A stretch of 64,000 nt of DNA from Fusobacteriales bacterium (GCA_020063625.1 JAICDD010000013.1:23041-87040), one strand, 5' to 3'. Numbered from the stretch's first letter, positions 1-9,692 are shown. Notes: generated by a model not told the origin, from the sequence alone. Translations and numbers: made by a program.

Positions 1-1222
1 CTTCACTAATTGATGATATTTTTTCTAATGTTCTTAATAAATTTTTCTTTTCATCTAATGTTTCTTCTAATACTAAACTATTATTTGTACTAATTTCATC
101 TACTAAACTAAGCATTTCTTGTGCATTTTCTGATATTGCTTTTACTTTATTATCAACTTCATGTAAATTATTAAATGATACAGATACTGAATCTGATATA
201 TTATTTATAGTTGCTGATAATTCCTCAGTAGTTGCCGCTGTTTTTAATGCTGAATCTGATATATTTTCTGATTGATGTTTTACATTTTTTGATACTTCTT
301 TTATCTCATATATAGTTTCTTTTAATGTATCAACCATTGTTTTAAATGATAAAGTTAATAAACCTGTTTCATTTTTTTGGATTTTTTTAGGAAATGCCAC
401 TGTTAAATCTAAATCTGATAATTTTTTACCTATATCAGTTAAATTTTTAAGTGGTTTTGCTATACTTCTAACTAATACAGCAAATACTATAATAGAGAAT
501 ATTACTATTACAATTATATATATTCTATTTCTTACTGCTACTGATTTTATTAATTCAATATTACCTTTTGAAATACTTTTTACATTATCTATTGTCCAAC
601 TATTTTCTTTATTTTTCTTATCTACATATGGAGCCAAAGAATTATATACAGAATCCATACTTATAGCTACTTTACCTAAATAAGTATATTTTTCATCTCC
701 TAATAGCTTCATAAACTCTTGATTTTTTTCTTCTAAAATTTTTATTAATTCTTTTGATTTATTTATATCATTACTATCTATTGCTTTTTTTAAATCTTGA
801 TTTAAAAGAAAAATTTCATCTTTTATTTTTAATTCTTTCTCTTTTTCTTCTATTAATTTATCCACATTTTTTCTAAGTGACTTTATAACTAAATCTAATG
901 TCCCCTTTAATCCTAAGCTTTCTGATACTTTATATACATTATCTATATTTTTTTCAAATTTCTTTAATACTCTCTCTTTCTCTTCTTGGTTTTCAATATA
1001 GATAAATTCATTTGCCGAAGCAAACAATTTTATTAAAGCATCTTGAATTTTTTTTACTTCTATACTTTCATTAGATATTTTTTTTAATGTTTCCACATTT
1101 TGATTTATTTCATCACCTTTTTCTGCAAATAACTTTGTATTTGTTGAAAGATTATATGAAATTCCTGCTAAACCTAAAAAAATAAATAAGAACCCTATAA
1201 ATAACTTTGTACTTATTTTCAT
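1..1222 (-). CDS. Methyl-accepting chemotaxis protein, partial (C-terminus beyond window)
   Basis: This is the N-terminal part of a transmembrane chemoreceptor. Reading the minus strand from the ATG at 1222 gives an uninterrupted frame to the window edge (about 407 codons). It shows an N-terminal membrane segment (about residues 5-22), a helical, charged extracytoplasmic sensor region to about residue 235, a second membrane segment (about 236-256), a HAMP-like stretch and then the start of the coiled-coil signalling domain. The ATG is preceded by GGGAGGT. The conserved hairpin tip that contacts CheA/CheW lies outside the window, so the ligand class cannot be assigned. The family assignment rests on domain order and the Ala/Ser/Thr/Glu-rich helices after HAMP. 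Confidence 0.85.
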   Translation of the reverse strand, partial: MKISTKLFIGFLFIFLGLAGISYNLSTNTKLFAEKGDEINQNVETLKKISNESIEVKKIQDALIKLFASANEFIYIENQEEKERVLKKFEKNIDNVYKVSESLGLKGTLDLVIKSLRKNVDKLIEEKEKELKIKDEIFLLNQDLKKAIDSNDINKSKELIKILEEKNQEFMKLLGDEKYTYLGKVAISMDSVYNSLAPYVDKKNKENSWTIDNVKSISKGNIELIKSVAVRNRIYIIVIVIFSIIVFAVLVRSIAKPLKNLTDIGKKLSDLDLTVAFPKKIQKNETGLLTLSFKTMVDTLKETIYEIKEVSKNVKHQSENISDSALKTAATTEELSATINNISDSVSVSFNNLHEVDNKVKAISENAQEMLSLVDEISTNNSLVLEETLDEKKNLLRTLEKISSISE

Positions 1223-1390
1223 AATATACCTCCCAAATAAACTTATCACACTCTATATCTATTATATTATATTTTATTCGCCATTTCAAATTATATAATC
1301 AATTATTTCATATACTTTATTAATCATTTTTATATTTTATAAATAATTTTTACACCTAAAACATTAAGTCTTTTTTTAGATATACAAAAA

Positions 1391-1432
1391 TAAAAAAAGA
1401 GTAAAAACTCTTAATAAATTTCTACTCTTTTA
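1391..1432 (-). terminator. Intrinsic terminator after ddl
   Basis: On the minus strand a 9-bp inverted repeat (AAAAGAGTA / TACTCTTTT, plus-strand arms 1423-1431 and 1395-1403) is followed by a T run. It overlaps the ddl stop codon. Confidence 0.7.
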
Positions 1433-2488
1433 TTTTAAATTATTTTTTATAAGTATATCAATAAGTTCTGAATATGATATTCCTTCTTCATTCCAAAGCT
1501 TTGGATACATACTTATTTTTGTAAATCCTGGAAGAGTATTTATTTCATTTACATAAACATCTCCATTTTCACATAAAAAACTATCTACTCTAGCTATATC
1601 CTTACATTCAAGAATTTTAAATACTTCTTTTGATATATTTTGTACTTTCTTTACAATCTCTGTTTCTAATTTTGCAGGTATTTCTAATTTAGCTCCATTT
1701 TCATCTATATATTTTGCTTCATATGAATAAAATTCATGTTTATCTAAATTTGGGGTAATTTCTCCTATTCCACTAGCTAGTATTTCTCCATTTTTCTCTA
1801 AAATAGCACACTCTATTTCTCTACCTTTTATAAATTCCTCTATAATAATTTTATTATCATATTTAAATGCTTCACTTATTGCTTCTTTTAATTCTGTTTT
1901 ATTTTTTGCTTTATTTATCCCGACAGATGACCCCATATTTGCAGGTTTTACAAACATTGGATATCCTAATTTTTCTTCTATTTTTTCATAATCAACAATA
2001 TCTTTTTCTCTTATTGCAATATAATTTGATGTTTTTATCCCTGCATTTATTAATAATCTTTTCATTATCTCTTTATCCATACCAACAGCAGAACCTAAAA
2101 TCCCTGCTCCTACAAAAGGAATATTTAAAACTTTTAACATTCCTTGAAGTGCTCCATCTTCTCCTATTGTTCCATGAATTATTGAAAAAACTATATCTAA
2201 ATTTATCTCTTCTTTGTTATCTAATTTTATCAATTTACTATTTTTACCCCTTAATGAAAATCCTAATTCAATTCCATTTTTTTTTAATTTTATATTTTTA
2301 GGGTCATTTTCATTTTCTAAAAAAGCTTTATCAAATAAAAACCAATTTCCCTCTTTATCTACTCCTATTAATTTTATATCATATTTATCCTTATTTACTG
2401 CTTCATAGATATTTTTTGCTGATTGAAGTGATACTTCATGTTCTTGTGATTGCCCACCAAAAATAAGTCCTAATGATACTTTTGACAT
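1430..2488 (-). CDS. ddl: D-alanine--D-alanine ligase
   Basis: ATP-dependent ligation of two D-alanines for the peptidoglycan stem peptide, in the cytoplasm. The 352-residue product has the usual length. It opens with the family N-terminus GGQSQEHEVS, carries the ATP-grasp core with VKPANMGSSVG (about residues 180-190), and ends with the metal-binding region and NEINTLPGF near residue 320. The start is set by AGGAGGA seven bases upstream of the ATG. It is followed by its own terminator and is preceded 28 bp upstream by the marC-like gene, so the two could be co-transcribed. D-Ala-D-Ala rather than D-Ala-D-Lac specificity is assumed from family norms. Confidence 0.95.
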   Translation of the reverse strand: MSKVSLGLIFGGQSQEHEVSLQSAKNIYEAVNKDKYDIKLIGVDKEGNWFLFDKAFLENENDPKNIKLKKNGIELGFSLRGKNSKLIKLDNKEEINLDIVFSIIHGTIGEDGALQGMLKVLNIPFVGAGILGSAVGMDKEIMKRLLINAGIKTSNYIAIREKDIVDYEKIEEKLGYPMFVKPANMGSSVGINKAKNKTELKEAISEAFKYDNKIIIEEFIKGREIECAILEKNGEILASGIGEITPNLDKHEFYSYEAKYIDENGAKLEIPAKLETEIVKKVQNISKEVFKILECKDIARVDSFLCENGDVYVNEINTLPGFTKISMYPKLWNEEGISYSELIDILIKNNLK

Positions 2489-2516
2489 AATCTCCTCCTG
2501 ATAAATTTATTTCTAA

Positions 2517-3107
2517 TTATTTTAAAAAATTTGCTACTCCTACAAGTATCATTTGTGCTGACATAGCTGATAAAATAAGCCCTGTAAGTTTTATTAATAT
2601 ATTTAATCCTTTTTGTTTTAACAATTTTTCAATAATATTACTTATATATAGTAATATCCCTAATGAAAGAATTGATAAAATCAATGATATAAATAATAAT
2701 ATTTTTTCACTATATTTTGTAATTTCTGCTCCCATTACAAGTAGAGTCCCTACTGTAGCAGGTCCTACTGCTACTGGAATAGCTAATGGTACTACTGCAA
2801 TATCTTCTGTCTCACTATTTGGGGTTTCTACATTCCCTTTTACTAAATTAATAGAGGATAATAAAAGAAGTATCCCAGCTCCTACTCTAAATGAGTCTAC
2901 TGTTATTCCAAATAGTTTAAATATCGCATTTCCTGCAACTAACAAAATAATAGTGATTATAGTTATTGCAATTGTTACTTTTATTGCTAATGCTTTTCTA
3001 TCATGTTTACTCCATGTACTAGTCATTGATAAAAAAGTTGATAAAATAAAAAATGGTGTTAATATAAAAAATATTTTTAGATAATTTTCAATTATAGTTC
3101 TAACCAC
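2517..3107 (-). CDS. MarC family (UPF0056) integral membrane protein
   Basis: A 196-residue polytopic membrane protein with about six hydrophobic segments. The pattern FxxLTPFFILSTFLSMT near the N-terminus and the polar GNAIFKLFGI and FRVGAGILLL segments match the MarC/YhgN/UPF0056 family. Its molecular function is not established; despite the MarC name, members are not proven multidrug transporters. It has the usual family length. A good ribosome site (AGGAGG) lies before the ATG. It sits between ddl and accB with no functional link that I can see. Confidence 0.85.
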   Translation of the reverse strand: MVRTIIENYLKIFFILTPFFILSTFLSMTSTWSKHDRKALAIKVTIAITIITIILLVAGNAIFKLFGITVDSFRVGAGILLLLSSINLVKGNVETPNSETEDIAVVPLAIPVAVGPATVGTLLVMGAEITKYSEKILLFISLILSILSLGILLYISNIIEKLLKQKGLNILIKLTGLILSAMSAQMILVGVANFLK

Positions 3108-3249
3108 ATTTCCTCCTAAAATTTATTAAGTTTAATTTGAATAACCGAAAAATATTATAAAAAATTAATTAAACCTAGCTTTTCGGTCTTTAAATTTGAC
3201 TTTACAATTTTTTAATCTATAAAAAAGACAATCTTTTATTTAATTTTAC

Positions 3250-3276
3250 AAAAAAATAAGAGGCTTATTTTGCCTC
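3250..3276 (-). terminator. Intrinsic terminator at end of accB
   Basis: Minus-strand stem GAGGC/GCCTC with a 7-nt loop containing the accB stop codon, followed by a run of seven T. Confidence 0.75.
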
Positions 3277-3723
3277 AATTAAAAATAGTTTATCTCCTTT
3301 TTTTACTGGTTGCCCATCTTCAATAAGTACTTTCACTATTTTTCCTGATATATTTGATTTTACTTCATTCATAAGTTTCATTGCTTCAACAATGCAAAGA
3401 GTGTCTCCCTCTTTTACTATATCTCCTTCTTTTACAAATGGTGCTGCTCCTGGTGATGGTGCTTTATAAAAAGTTCCTACCATTGGAGATATTACTTCTT
3501 CATAATTTCCATTATTTTCTTCTACTACTTCTTCTGTTAATACTTCAGAGTTTATTACTTCTTCTACATATTCTACTTTTTGTGGTACAACTGTTTTTGC
3601 TACTTCAGAACTACCTCTTTTTAATATTACTTTCCCTTCTTCTGTTTCAAGAATAAATTCAGAAATATTATTTTTTTCTACACTTTTAGCTAGTTCTTTT
3701 AAATTTTCAACAGTAATTTTCAT
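3265..3723 (-). CDS. accB: Biotin carboxyl carrier protein of acetyl-CoA carboxylase
   Basis: Carries the covalently attached biotin that shuttles carboxyl groups in acetyl-CoA carboxylase, the first step of fatty acid synthesis. The 152-residue protein has the typical AccB layout: an N-terminal folded segment (MKITVENLKELAKSVE), an acidic linker (about residues 45-75), and a C-terminal biotinyl domain with the biotinylation motif EAMKLMNEV (Lys near 116) preceded by the PMVGTFYKAPSPG thumb region. It lies 14 bp downstream of the ACT-domain gene, so the two are probably co-transcribed. No accC, accA or accD is visible nearby. The bioD domain at 37265-38509 is relevant to its cofactor supply. 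Confidence 0.93.
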   Translation of the reverse strand: MKITVENLKELAKSVEKNNISEFILETEEGKVILKRGSSEVAKTVVPQKVEYVEEVINSEVLTEEVVEENNGNYEEVISPMVGTFYKAPSPGAAPFVKEGDIVKEGDTLCIVEAMKLMNEVKSNISGKIVKVLIEDGQPVKKGDKLFLIEAK

Positions 3724-3737
3724 AAAAATCCTCCGTT

Positions 3738-4181
3738 TTAGTTATTTCCAATTATTCTTAAATCTTTCACTCCATCTATACCTCTTATCTCTTCAAGTGT
3801 AATTTCTATATCACGAAGTTTTTCTTCTCTTGCTTGTAGAGATATCGTTGCAGCTGCTAGATTATCTATTGGTATATTTTGAATAATTGTTAAAATATTC
3901 AAATTTGATTTCGCTATAACATCAAGTATTGATGATAAAATACCTGGATGATCATCCATAAGTAAATAAAGATTAAAAACTGTATCTCTTCCACTTTCAA
4001 AAAATGGTCTAATATAATCTTTATACTTATAATATGTGCTTCTACTTATTCCAACTTTTTGAATAGCTTCATACTTAGATATTTTTTCACTTTGTATTAA
4101 ATCATTTACTTCTATAACTTTTTGAATAGAAGTAGGAAGTATTTCCCTATCCACAATAAAATATTCTTTTTTCTTTTTCAT
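3738..4181 (-). CDS. ACT domain-containing protein, UPF0735/PheB-like
   Basis: A 147-residue protein with an N-terminal helix-turn-helix-like segment (about residues 38-58, KYEAIQKVGISRSTYYKYK) and a C-terminal ACT domain (about 70-145), the arrangement of the UPF0735 family that includes Bacillus PheB. ACT domains usually bind amino acids, so an amino-acid-responsive regulatory role is plausible but unproven. Its gene immediately precedes accB in the same direction. A start at 4181 is supported by an upstream GGGTGATG. Function remains open; calling it a transcription factor is inference from the HTH-like stretch. Confidence 0.8.
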   Translation of the reverse strand: MKKKKEYFIVDREILPTSIQKVIEVNDLIQSEKISKYEAIQKVGISRSTYYKYKDYIRPFFESGRDTVFNLYLLMDDHPGILSSILDVIAKSNLNILTIIQNIPIDNLAAATISLQAREEKLRDIEITLEEIRGIDGVKDLRIIGNN

Positions 4182-4246
4182 TTCATCACCCTATAGTATT
4201 ATTTTTTAATACAATACTATCATTTTTTTAATATTTTTTCAAGTTT

Positions 4247-5341
4247 TTATACATTAAATAAAAACTCCATTAAATCTCCATCTTGTACTATATAATCTTT
4301 CCCTTCTATTCTAAGAACTCCAGCTTCTTGAGCTCCTTTCCATCCTTTATTTTTTATAAAATCATCATATGACACAACTTTTGCTCTAATAAACCCTTTT
4401 TCAAAGTCTGTATGGATTTCTGACGCTGCTTTTGGAGCTGTTGCACCTACTTTTATAGTCCATGCTCTTACTTCTTTTACTCCTGCTGTAAAATATGTTT
4501 GAAGCCCTAAAAGTTTATACCCAGCTTTAATAAGTCTATTAAGTCCTGCTTCTTTTACTCCTAATTCTTCTAAAAACATTTGTTTATCTTCTTCTTCCAT
4601 CTCTGCAAGTTCTGCTTCTACTTTTGCAGATACTATAACAACTTCAGATCCTAAATCTTTTGCATATTCTTTTACTCTTTCTACATATTCATTTCCGGTT
4701 GCTAAGTCATCTTCTGACACATTAGCAGCAAACATCATTGGTTTCAAAGTTAAAAATTGATAAACTTTTATTAAATTTAATTCTTCCTCTGTTAATTCAA
4801 GTGTTCTTAATAATTGAAAATCTTCTAAATGATTTTTACATTTTTCTAATATTGGCATTATTTGTAATGCTTCTTTGTTTTTAGCTCTTACTAGTTTACC
4901 GTATTTTACTATTGCTCTCTCTACTGCTTCTAAATCTGATAAAATTAATTCTGTATTAATTACTTCTATATCTCTAATTGGATCTACACTTCCATCTACA
5001 TGTACTACATTTCCATCATCAAAGCATCTAACTACTTGACAAATTGCTGCTGTATTTCTTATATTGCTTAAAAATTGATTTCCTAATCCTTCACCTTTTG
5101 AAGCTCCTTTTACAAGTCCTGCTATATCAACAAATTCTACTGTAGCATTTACTACTCTTTGTGGATTTATTATTTTAGCTAATTCTTCTATTCTTTCATC
5201 AGGAACTGTTACCATTCCTACATTTGGTTCTATTGTACAAAATGGATAGTTTGCAGCTTCTGCTGCTCCAGCTTTTGTTATTGCATTAAAAAGTGTTGAT
5301 TTTCCTACATTAGGTAATCCAACTATTCCAATACCTATCAT
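4247..5341 (-). CDS. ychF: Ribosome-binding ATPase/GTPase YchF (Obg family)
   Basis: A universally conserved Obg-family P-loop NTPase (OLA1/YchF) that prefers ATP and associates with ribosomes. The 364 residues match the family length. The G1 motif [12 protein letters not shown] is at residues 7-18, followed by [12 protein letters not shown] (switch I), DIAGLVKGA (G3), a coiled-coil insertion and a C-terminal TGS domain ending [11 protein letters not shown]. It is preceded by AGGAGG. It lies downstream of the csrA terminator and probably has its own promoter in the 120-bp gap. The next gene (ACT) follows after 65 bp. Confidence 0.96.
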   Translation of the reverse strand: MIGIGIVGLPNVGKSTLFNAITKAGAAEAANYPFCTIEPNVGMVTVPDERIEELAKIINPQRVVNATVEFVDIAGLVKGASKGEGLGNQFLSNIRNTAAICQVVRCFDDGNVVHVDGSVDPIRDIEVINTELILSDLEAVERAIVKYGKLVRAKNKEALQIMPILEKCKNHLEDFQLLRTLELTEEELNLIKVYQFLTLKPMMFAANVSEDDLATGNEYVERVKEYAKDLGSEVVIVSAKVEAELAEMEEEDKQMFLEELGVKEAGLNRLIKAGYKLLGLQTYFTAGVKEVRAWTIKVGATAPKAASEIHTDFEKGFIRAKVVSYDDFIKNKGWKGAQEAGVLRIEGKDYIVQDGDLMEFLFNV

Positions 5342-5412
5342 TAGTTATATTTCCTCCTAAATTTTTAAAATTACACTAAATCTTATCATAAAATAGCTAT
5401 TTTTGCAATTAA

Positions 5413-5463
5413 TTAAAAAAGTTATATATAAAAACTTGACAGTACAAGTTTTTATATATAACT
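5413..5463 (-). terminator. Strong terminator at end of flagellar operon, after csrA
   Basis: A perfect 19-bp inverted repeat (arms 5420-5438 and 5445-5463, six-base loop) begins directly after the csrA stop and is followed on the minus strand by a T run. It closes the long flagellar transcription unit before ychF. Confidence 0.85.
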
Positions 5464-5700
5464 CTATTTTTTCTTGAATTTATTAAATAATCCTGATAAT
5501 CCAGATATTTCTTTTGGTGTTTCTGCTGCTTTTCTATTTTCTGCTTGTATCTCTTCATATACTTCTGCTCTATGTACACTTACACTTCTTGGTGCTTTTA
5601 TCCCCAGTTTTACTTGATCTCCTTTTATATCCACAACAATTACTTCTATATCATCACCTATAATTATACTTTCATTTTTTTTCCTTGATAATACTAACAT
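5464..5700 (-). CDS. csrA: Carbon storage regulator CsrA
   Basis: A dimeric RNA-binding post-transcriptional regulator that binds GGA-containing hairpins near ribosome sites. In organisms with FliW it controls flagellin translation. The 78-residue product opens with the canonical [20 protein letters not shown] and continues [22 protein letters not shown]; the C-terminal tail (about 50-78) is the extended version typical of FliW-regulated CsrA. It is the last gene of the flgM-flgN-flgK-flgL-DUF6470-fliW-csrA run, 8 bp after fliW, and a very strong terminator follows. Its own target, a flagellin gene, is not in the window. Confidence 0.96.
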   Translation of the reverse strand: MLVLSRKKNESIIIGDDIEVIVVDIKGDQVKLGIKAPRSVSVHRAEVYEEIQAENRKAAETPKEISGLSGLFNKFKKK

Positions 5701-5708
5701 ATCTCCTC

Positions 5709-6152
5709 CTACCCTAAATATTTCTGCATTTCTTCTAAAATATAGTGTTTCAACTTGTGTTTTGGATTAGTTGAAATTACTTGTTTCCCTATTTTCTTTT
5801 TAGTATTTATAACTATAGGTCCTTGGAGATTTGCAGTCATTTTTGATGGGTCTTCTGGCACTACTACAATAGCAAATATATCTGAATCTTCTGGTGCTTC
5901 TAATTCTAATTCTTCTGCATCTTTATCAGACAAATTTAAGCTATAATTAGGATTAAATTCAAATGGTCTTATTATAACAAAAGCAAGTTCTGGTTCATCT
6001 ACAGCTAAAAGCCACATTAATGGATTATTTTCCTCTATATTTAATATAGTAAATCTTTTTATATTCTCAAATCCAAAAATTCCATCTTTAAAATTTACTA
6101 TATCCTCTTCTACTATCTCTATTTCTCCAAATCTTGAAGTATTTAGCTTCAT
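5709..6152 (-). CDS. fliW: Flagellar assembly factor FliW
   Basis: FliW is a protein antagonist of CsrA that also binds flagellin, making flagellin synthesis homeostatic. The 147-residue protein shows the family features [17 protein letters not shown] (about 22-38), a central [14 protein letters not shown] segment and the late conserved [17 protein letters not shown]. It is followed after 8 bp by csrA, the conserved partner order, and preceded by the DUF6470 gene with a 9-bp gap. The expected cytoplasmic role is sequestration of CsrA when flagellin is low. Confidence 0.95.
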   Translation of the reverse strand: MKLNTSRFGEIEIVEEDIVNFKDGIFGFENIKRFTILNIEENNPLMWLLAVDEPELAFVIIRPFEFNPNYSLNLSDKDAEELELEAPEDSDIFAIVVVPEDPSKMTANLQGPIVINTKKKIGKQVISTNPKHKLKHYILEEMQKYLG

Positions 6153-6161
6153 ATATTCCTC

Positions 6162-6734
6162 CTATATTTTTGTATCGATTTTATTATCATATGTAGTTAT
6201 TTCAACTTTTGGATATCTATCTACTCCAATATTTAATGTTCCTTTATTACTATCTATATTCAGATTTTTCTTTACATCTAAATTAATTTTATATGGTTTA
6301 TAATCTATTTTTACATATCCTTTTTTTACTCTAATTTGAATAGGTTCTTTTGGAAAATATCCTACATTTATCTCTTTTTTACCATTTCTATATGTTTTTT
6401 CTACAGATATATTAGCTATAGCATTTTTTTCTTTATTTTCAATTCTCATCATTCTATCGCCATCTCGGACATATTCACTAATTCCTTGATTTCCTTTTTG
6501 AACACTATAACTTGATATATCTCTTTGTAAATCAACAGGATTTTTTCTATATAATTGTTTATCAGCTGGATAATTATGAATCTCTACTGTATCTGATTTA
6601 GTTTTTATATTAAATTTAGACTTAGTTTTACTAAGATTCATAGTAGCATCTTGACCACTTATTCTCATTTTAGGTCTTGTGCTACTAATTCTAATATTAC
6701 TATTTATAGTATTTATTTGTATCAGTTTTGACAT
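6162..6734 (-). CDS. DUF6470 family protein (YviE-like) of the flagellar operon
   Basis: A protein of unknown biochemical function found between flgL and fliW, as is Bacillus yviE. The segment ISSTRPKMRISGQDATMNLS and the later repeated hydrophobic/charged beta-strand patterns match this family. An in-frame GTG three codons earlier (6743) would add three residues, but the ATG at 6734 has the better spaced AGG and gives the family-like start MSKLIQI. Its position in the operon links it to flagellar filament or hook-junction assembly or regulation, but no mechanism can be read from the sequence. Confidence 0.8.
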   Translation of the reverse strand: MSKLIQINTINSNIRISSTRPKMRISGQDATMNLSKTKSKFNIKTKSDTVEIHNYPADKQLYRKNPVDLQRDISSYSVQKGNQGISEYVRDGDRMMRIENKEKNAIANISVEKTYRNGKKEINVGYFPKEPIQIRVKKGYVKIDYKPYKINLDVKKNLNIDSNKGTLNIGVDRYPKVEITTYDNKIDTKI

Positions 6735-6762
6735 AATTATCACAACCTATTATTATTAATTA

Positions 6763-7767
6763 TTATTTTACAAAATCTACTAAAGTTGGTTGAATAACCT
6801 TTGCTCCAACAGAAAGTGACATTCTTTGAACATTTTCTTGTGTTTTTAAATCCATTATAGATTTAGTTATATCTGTATCTTGAGTTCTAGATAATAGATC
6901 ACTCATACTTATTTTATTATCCTCAAGTCTAGCTTCTACTTGTTCTACTCTTCTCATTTTAGCTCCAACTTGAGATCTATATTTCATTATCATATTAAAT
7001 ATTCTATCTAATTCACCTATTTGAGATTCTATAGTATGCCCATCATTATCTGTATCTTTATTTACATCACCTTTATAAATACTATCTCTTAAATACAATA
7101 GTTCCTCAAATAGATCTCCATCTTTATTTTTAAAAATTTTATCTCCTGTAACATTATACTCTAATGTTACTCCTTTGTCTACCTCTGTCATCATTACACC
7201 TTGATCTCCAGTATAATCAATTCTAACAGGTACATCTTTTAATATATCTTTTCTAGTATTTCCTTCTACATCTATTAAATCAAGATTAGCTTCTTCTCCT
7301 TCTTTTAATAAATCTTCTCCAGTAAATATTTTAAAAGGTTTTTCTTGAGTATTATAACCTGCAAAAATATATCTTCCACCGATACTCGAATTTCCTACAA
7401 CAACTAATTGTTCTATTAATTCATTAATTTCTGATGCTACTGCATCTCTAGCAGTTTGCTCAAAACTATCATTTGCTGCTTGTACAGATAATTCTCTTAT
7501 TCTTTGTAGTATTTCACTAACTTGAGTTAATGATACATCTGTTGAATTAAGATAAGTTTTTGCATTATCTACATTTTCTAAATATTTTTCTATTTCAGTA
7601 AGTGCTGTTTGATAAGACATAACTTTTACAGCACCAATTGGATTGTCTTGAGGAAGATTAATTTTAGTTCCTTTTGACAATCTATCATTAGTAATATCCA
7701 TTTTTTCCATATTATTTTGTATATTACTAATTGCATTTGTTGTCATCATTTTTCCCGTTACTCTCAT
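6763..7767 (-). CDS. flgL: Flagellar hook-associated protein FlgL (HAP3)
   Basis: Forms the junction between hook-filament adaptor FlgK and the flagellin filament; exported by the flagellar type III apparatus. The 334-residue protein has the flagellin-like N-terminus MRVTGKMMTTNAISNIQNNM and a C-terminal helical segment (LSVGAKVIQPTLVDFVK). Coiled-coil heptads at both ends and a variable middle domain are as expected. It follows flgK by 11 bp, and AGAGGTG precedes the ATG. The ends lack the CxxC or enzymatic motifs of unrelated proteins, and the assignment is strongly supported by order. Confidence 0.93.
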   Translation of the reverse strand: MRVTGKMMTTNAISNIQNNMEKMDITNDRLSKGTKINLPQDNPIGAVKVMSYQTALTEIEKYLENVDNAKTYLNSTDVSLTQVSEILQRIRELSVQAANDSFEQTARDAVASEINELIEQLVVVGNSSIGGRYIFAGYNTQEKPFKIFTGEDLLKEGEEANLDLIDVEGNTRKDILKDVPVRIDYTGDQGVMMTEVDKGVTLEYNVTGDKIFKNKDGDLFEELLYLRDSIYKGDVNKDTDNDGHTIESQIGELDRIFNMIMKYRSQVGAKMRRVEQVEARLEDNKISMSDLLSRTQDTDITKSIMDLKTQENVQRMSLSVGAKVIQPTLVDFVK

Positions 7768-7778
7768 TTTCTACACCT

Positions 7779-9650
7779 CTATAATCTATTAATAAGTGTA
7801 TCCATCATCTCATTAACAGTCGTTATATATTTAGCTGCAGCATCATATCCATGTTGATATTTTATCATATTTGCCATTTCTTCATCTAATGATACTCCTA
7901 CAACAGCTTCTCTTCTTTTTTCTAAATTATCTATCATTACTTTTTGATTTTTCATAAATTTTTTAGCTTCTTGTGAGCTAACTCCAAGGTCTGATATAAC
8001 TGCTTTAAAAAATTCTGCATAAGTAAAATCTCCAATTGATTTTTTATCTTTTAATGAAGCCATTCTAAGTGCATTTCTACCATCACCTTCATTTCCTGGT
8101 GAATCAGGTATTCCATCTCCATCAGTATCTACTCCTACAGATGCTGCTATTTCATCTACATTTTCAATAGCAAATCTCATTCTAAAAGCTGCACCTTCTC
8201 TTGGTTGTCCTGTTATCTCTGGACTTAAACTAGTTATACTATCTGCTTTCCTAAAATCAAAATCTGCATTTTCTACTGAAAGAATTCCTAGTTTATTTAA
8301 CAATGTTCCTGATTTTTGATTTAATGTTTTTATATAATAATCTTCATCTTTTAAAGCTCTTATTTTTAATTTTCCATTTGGTCCAGCTGATGCTACTACT
8401 CCAGCTTTTGATTTATTTATCTCTTCAATAATATCTGCTAAACTATCTTGAGATGTATTATAATTTATCCTAACTCCATTTATCTCAAAATATCCTTCTT
8501 CATTATATGGTTCATTAGTTGTTACTGTATTTCCATTTGCATCTGTTGTTTGTGTTTCTATTTTCAATACTTCTGAAAGAGGTTTTTTTAATTCTGCTAT
8601 CTCTTTTGTACCTGATAATTTATATACTAAAGCTTCATTTCCTCCATCATTATTTATATCTCTAACTAAAGGATATGTTGAAAAATCTTCAAAAAAATCT
8701 TGACCTCTTCTACCCTTTAAGTCAAATCCTGCTCTATTCATCTCATTTGTAGTATCTATTATTCCTATAGCCAACTCATCTAGATACTTCATATATTTTA
8801 CACTTTCTTTATCTCGAAGTTCTATTAACCCTTTTAGGTTACCATTTTCTACTCTTACAGGTTCTTCTAAATCTGCCCACAATAATTGAGCCATACCATG
8901 ATTTACTTTTGAGTCTCTTTTTACTGTTATCTCTTTATATTGGTCTTTTTGGACAACTACTCTTCCACCTAGAGAAACAACATTTTCTCCATCTTTTCTT
9001 ATTACCTTTACACTTACTATTTTAGATAATTCTTCTGTTAATAAGTCAAACTCATCTCTCAAATCATTAGCATTCTGTCCACCAGCTTCTGCTCTTTGTA
9101 TTTGTGAGTTTATTTCTGCTAATCTTTTTAAATAGGAATTTATAGAAGTTACTGTAGACTCTATATCACCATCAAAACTATTTTGAAGAGCTTGAAATCT
9201 TTCATAAGATGAAGAAATTGCTGTTGCTAATTCTTCTGCTCTTTCTTTCACATTTGCTCTAATAGCCATATCTTCCGGGTTTTTACTAAGTTCTTGCATC
9301 GCTCCCCAATATTCATCTAAAGTATTTCTTATACTTTGTTCAGAAGGTTCATTTATTATATATTCCATATGCTTTAAATTAAGCTCTTTTGTCTCCCATT
9401 TTCCACTTTCAGATTTTTCTTTCATTATTCTATCATCAATAAAACTATCTCTTACTCTTTTTATTGTTTCTACTTCTGAACCTATTCCTAGTCTACCATA
9501 TCTTGGGTCTTGCATACTTACAGTTTCCATATCTACCATTTGTCTACTATAACCCTCTTTATTAGCATTTGATATATTATGTCCTGTAGTATCCATAGCT
9601 AATTTATGACTAACTAAACTTCTTTTTCCTATTTCTAAACTATTAAACAT
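7779..9650 (-). CDS. flgK: Flagellar hook-associated protein FlgK (HAP1)
   Basis: The first hook-filament junction protein. The 623 residues carry the rod/hook N-terminal signature (LVSHKLAMDTTGHNISNANKEGYSRQ, shown here in part as HNISNANKEGYSRQ at about 24-37) and the C-terminal helix ending YQHGYDAAAKYITTVNEMMDTLINRL, with YQHGYDAAAKYI conserved in FlgK. The variable middle region includes a DTDGDGIPDSPGN stretch resembling a calcium-binding loop. An intrinsic-terminator-like hairpin lies just upstream, between flgN and flgK, which may tune its expression relative to flgM/flgN. Confidence 0.95.
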   Translation of the reverse strand: MFNSLEIGKRSLVSHKLAMDTTGHNISNANKEGYSRQMVDMETVSMQDPRYGRLGIGSEVETIKRVRDSFIDDRIMKEKSESGKWETKELNLKHMEYIINEPSEQSIRNTLDEYWGAMQELSKNPEDMAIRANVKERAEELATAISSSYERFQALQNSFDGDIESTVTSINSYLKRLAEINSQIQRAEAGGQNANDLRDEFDLLTEELSKIVSVKVIRKDGENVVSLGGRVVVQKDQYKEITVKRDSKVNHGMAQLLWADLEEPVRVENGNLKGLIELRDKESVKYMKYLDELAIGIIDTTNEMNRAGFDLKGRRGQDFFEDFSTYPLVRDINNDGGNEALVYKLSGTKEIAELKKPLSEVLKIETQTTDANGNTVTTNEPYNEEGYFEINGVRINYNTSQDSLADIIEEINKSKAGVVASAGPNGKLKIRALKDEDYYIKTLNQKSGTLLNKLGILSVENADFDFRKADSITSLSPEITGQPREGAAFRMRFAIENVDEIAASVGVDTDGDGIPDSPGNEGDGRNALRMASLKDKKSIGDFTYAEFFKAVISDLGVSSQEAKKFMKNQKVMIDNLEKRREAVVGVSLDEEMANMIKYQHGYDAAAKYITTVNEMMDTLINRL

Positions 9651-9667
9651 TCACGTTCACCTCTATT

Positions 9668-9692
9668 AAAAAAGCAGCTCGACTAGCTGCTA
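9668..9692 (-). terminator. Internal terminator-like hairpin between flgN and flgK
   Basis: On the minus strand GCAGCT/AGCTGC (arms 9685-9690 and 9674-9679, 5-nt loop) is followed by six T. It includes the flgN stop codon and lies 18 bases before the flgK start, so it could partly terminate transcription within the operon. Confidence 0.65.

Noticed and set aside
1867..2408. Plus-strand ORFs opposite ddl
   Set aside because: Leucine/phenylalanine-rich translations typical of antisense to an AT-rich gene; the minus frame is a clear Ddl.
3144..3187. ACCGAAAA/TTTTCGGT inverted repeat between marC and accB as a terminator
   Set aside because: The loop is 28 bases and neither side has a T run, so it is a weak candidate. 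A better terminator ends accB at 3250-3276.
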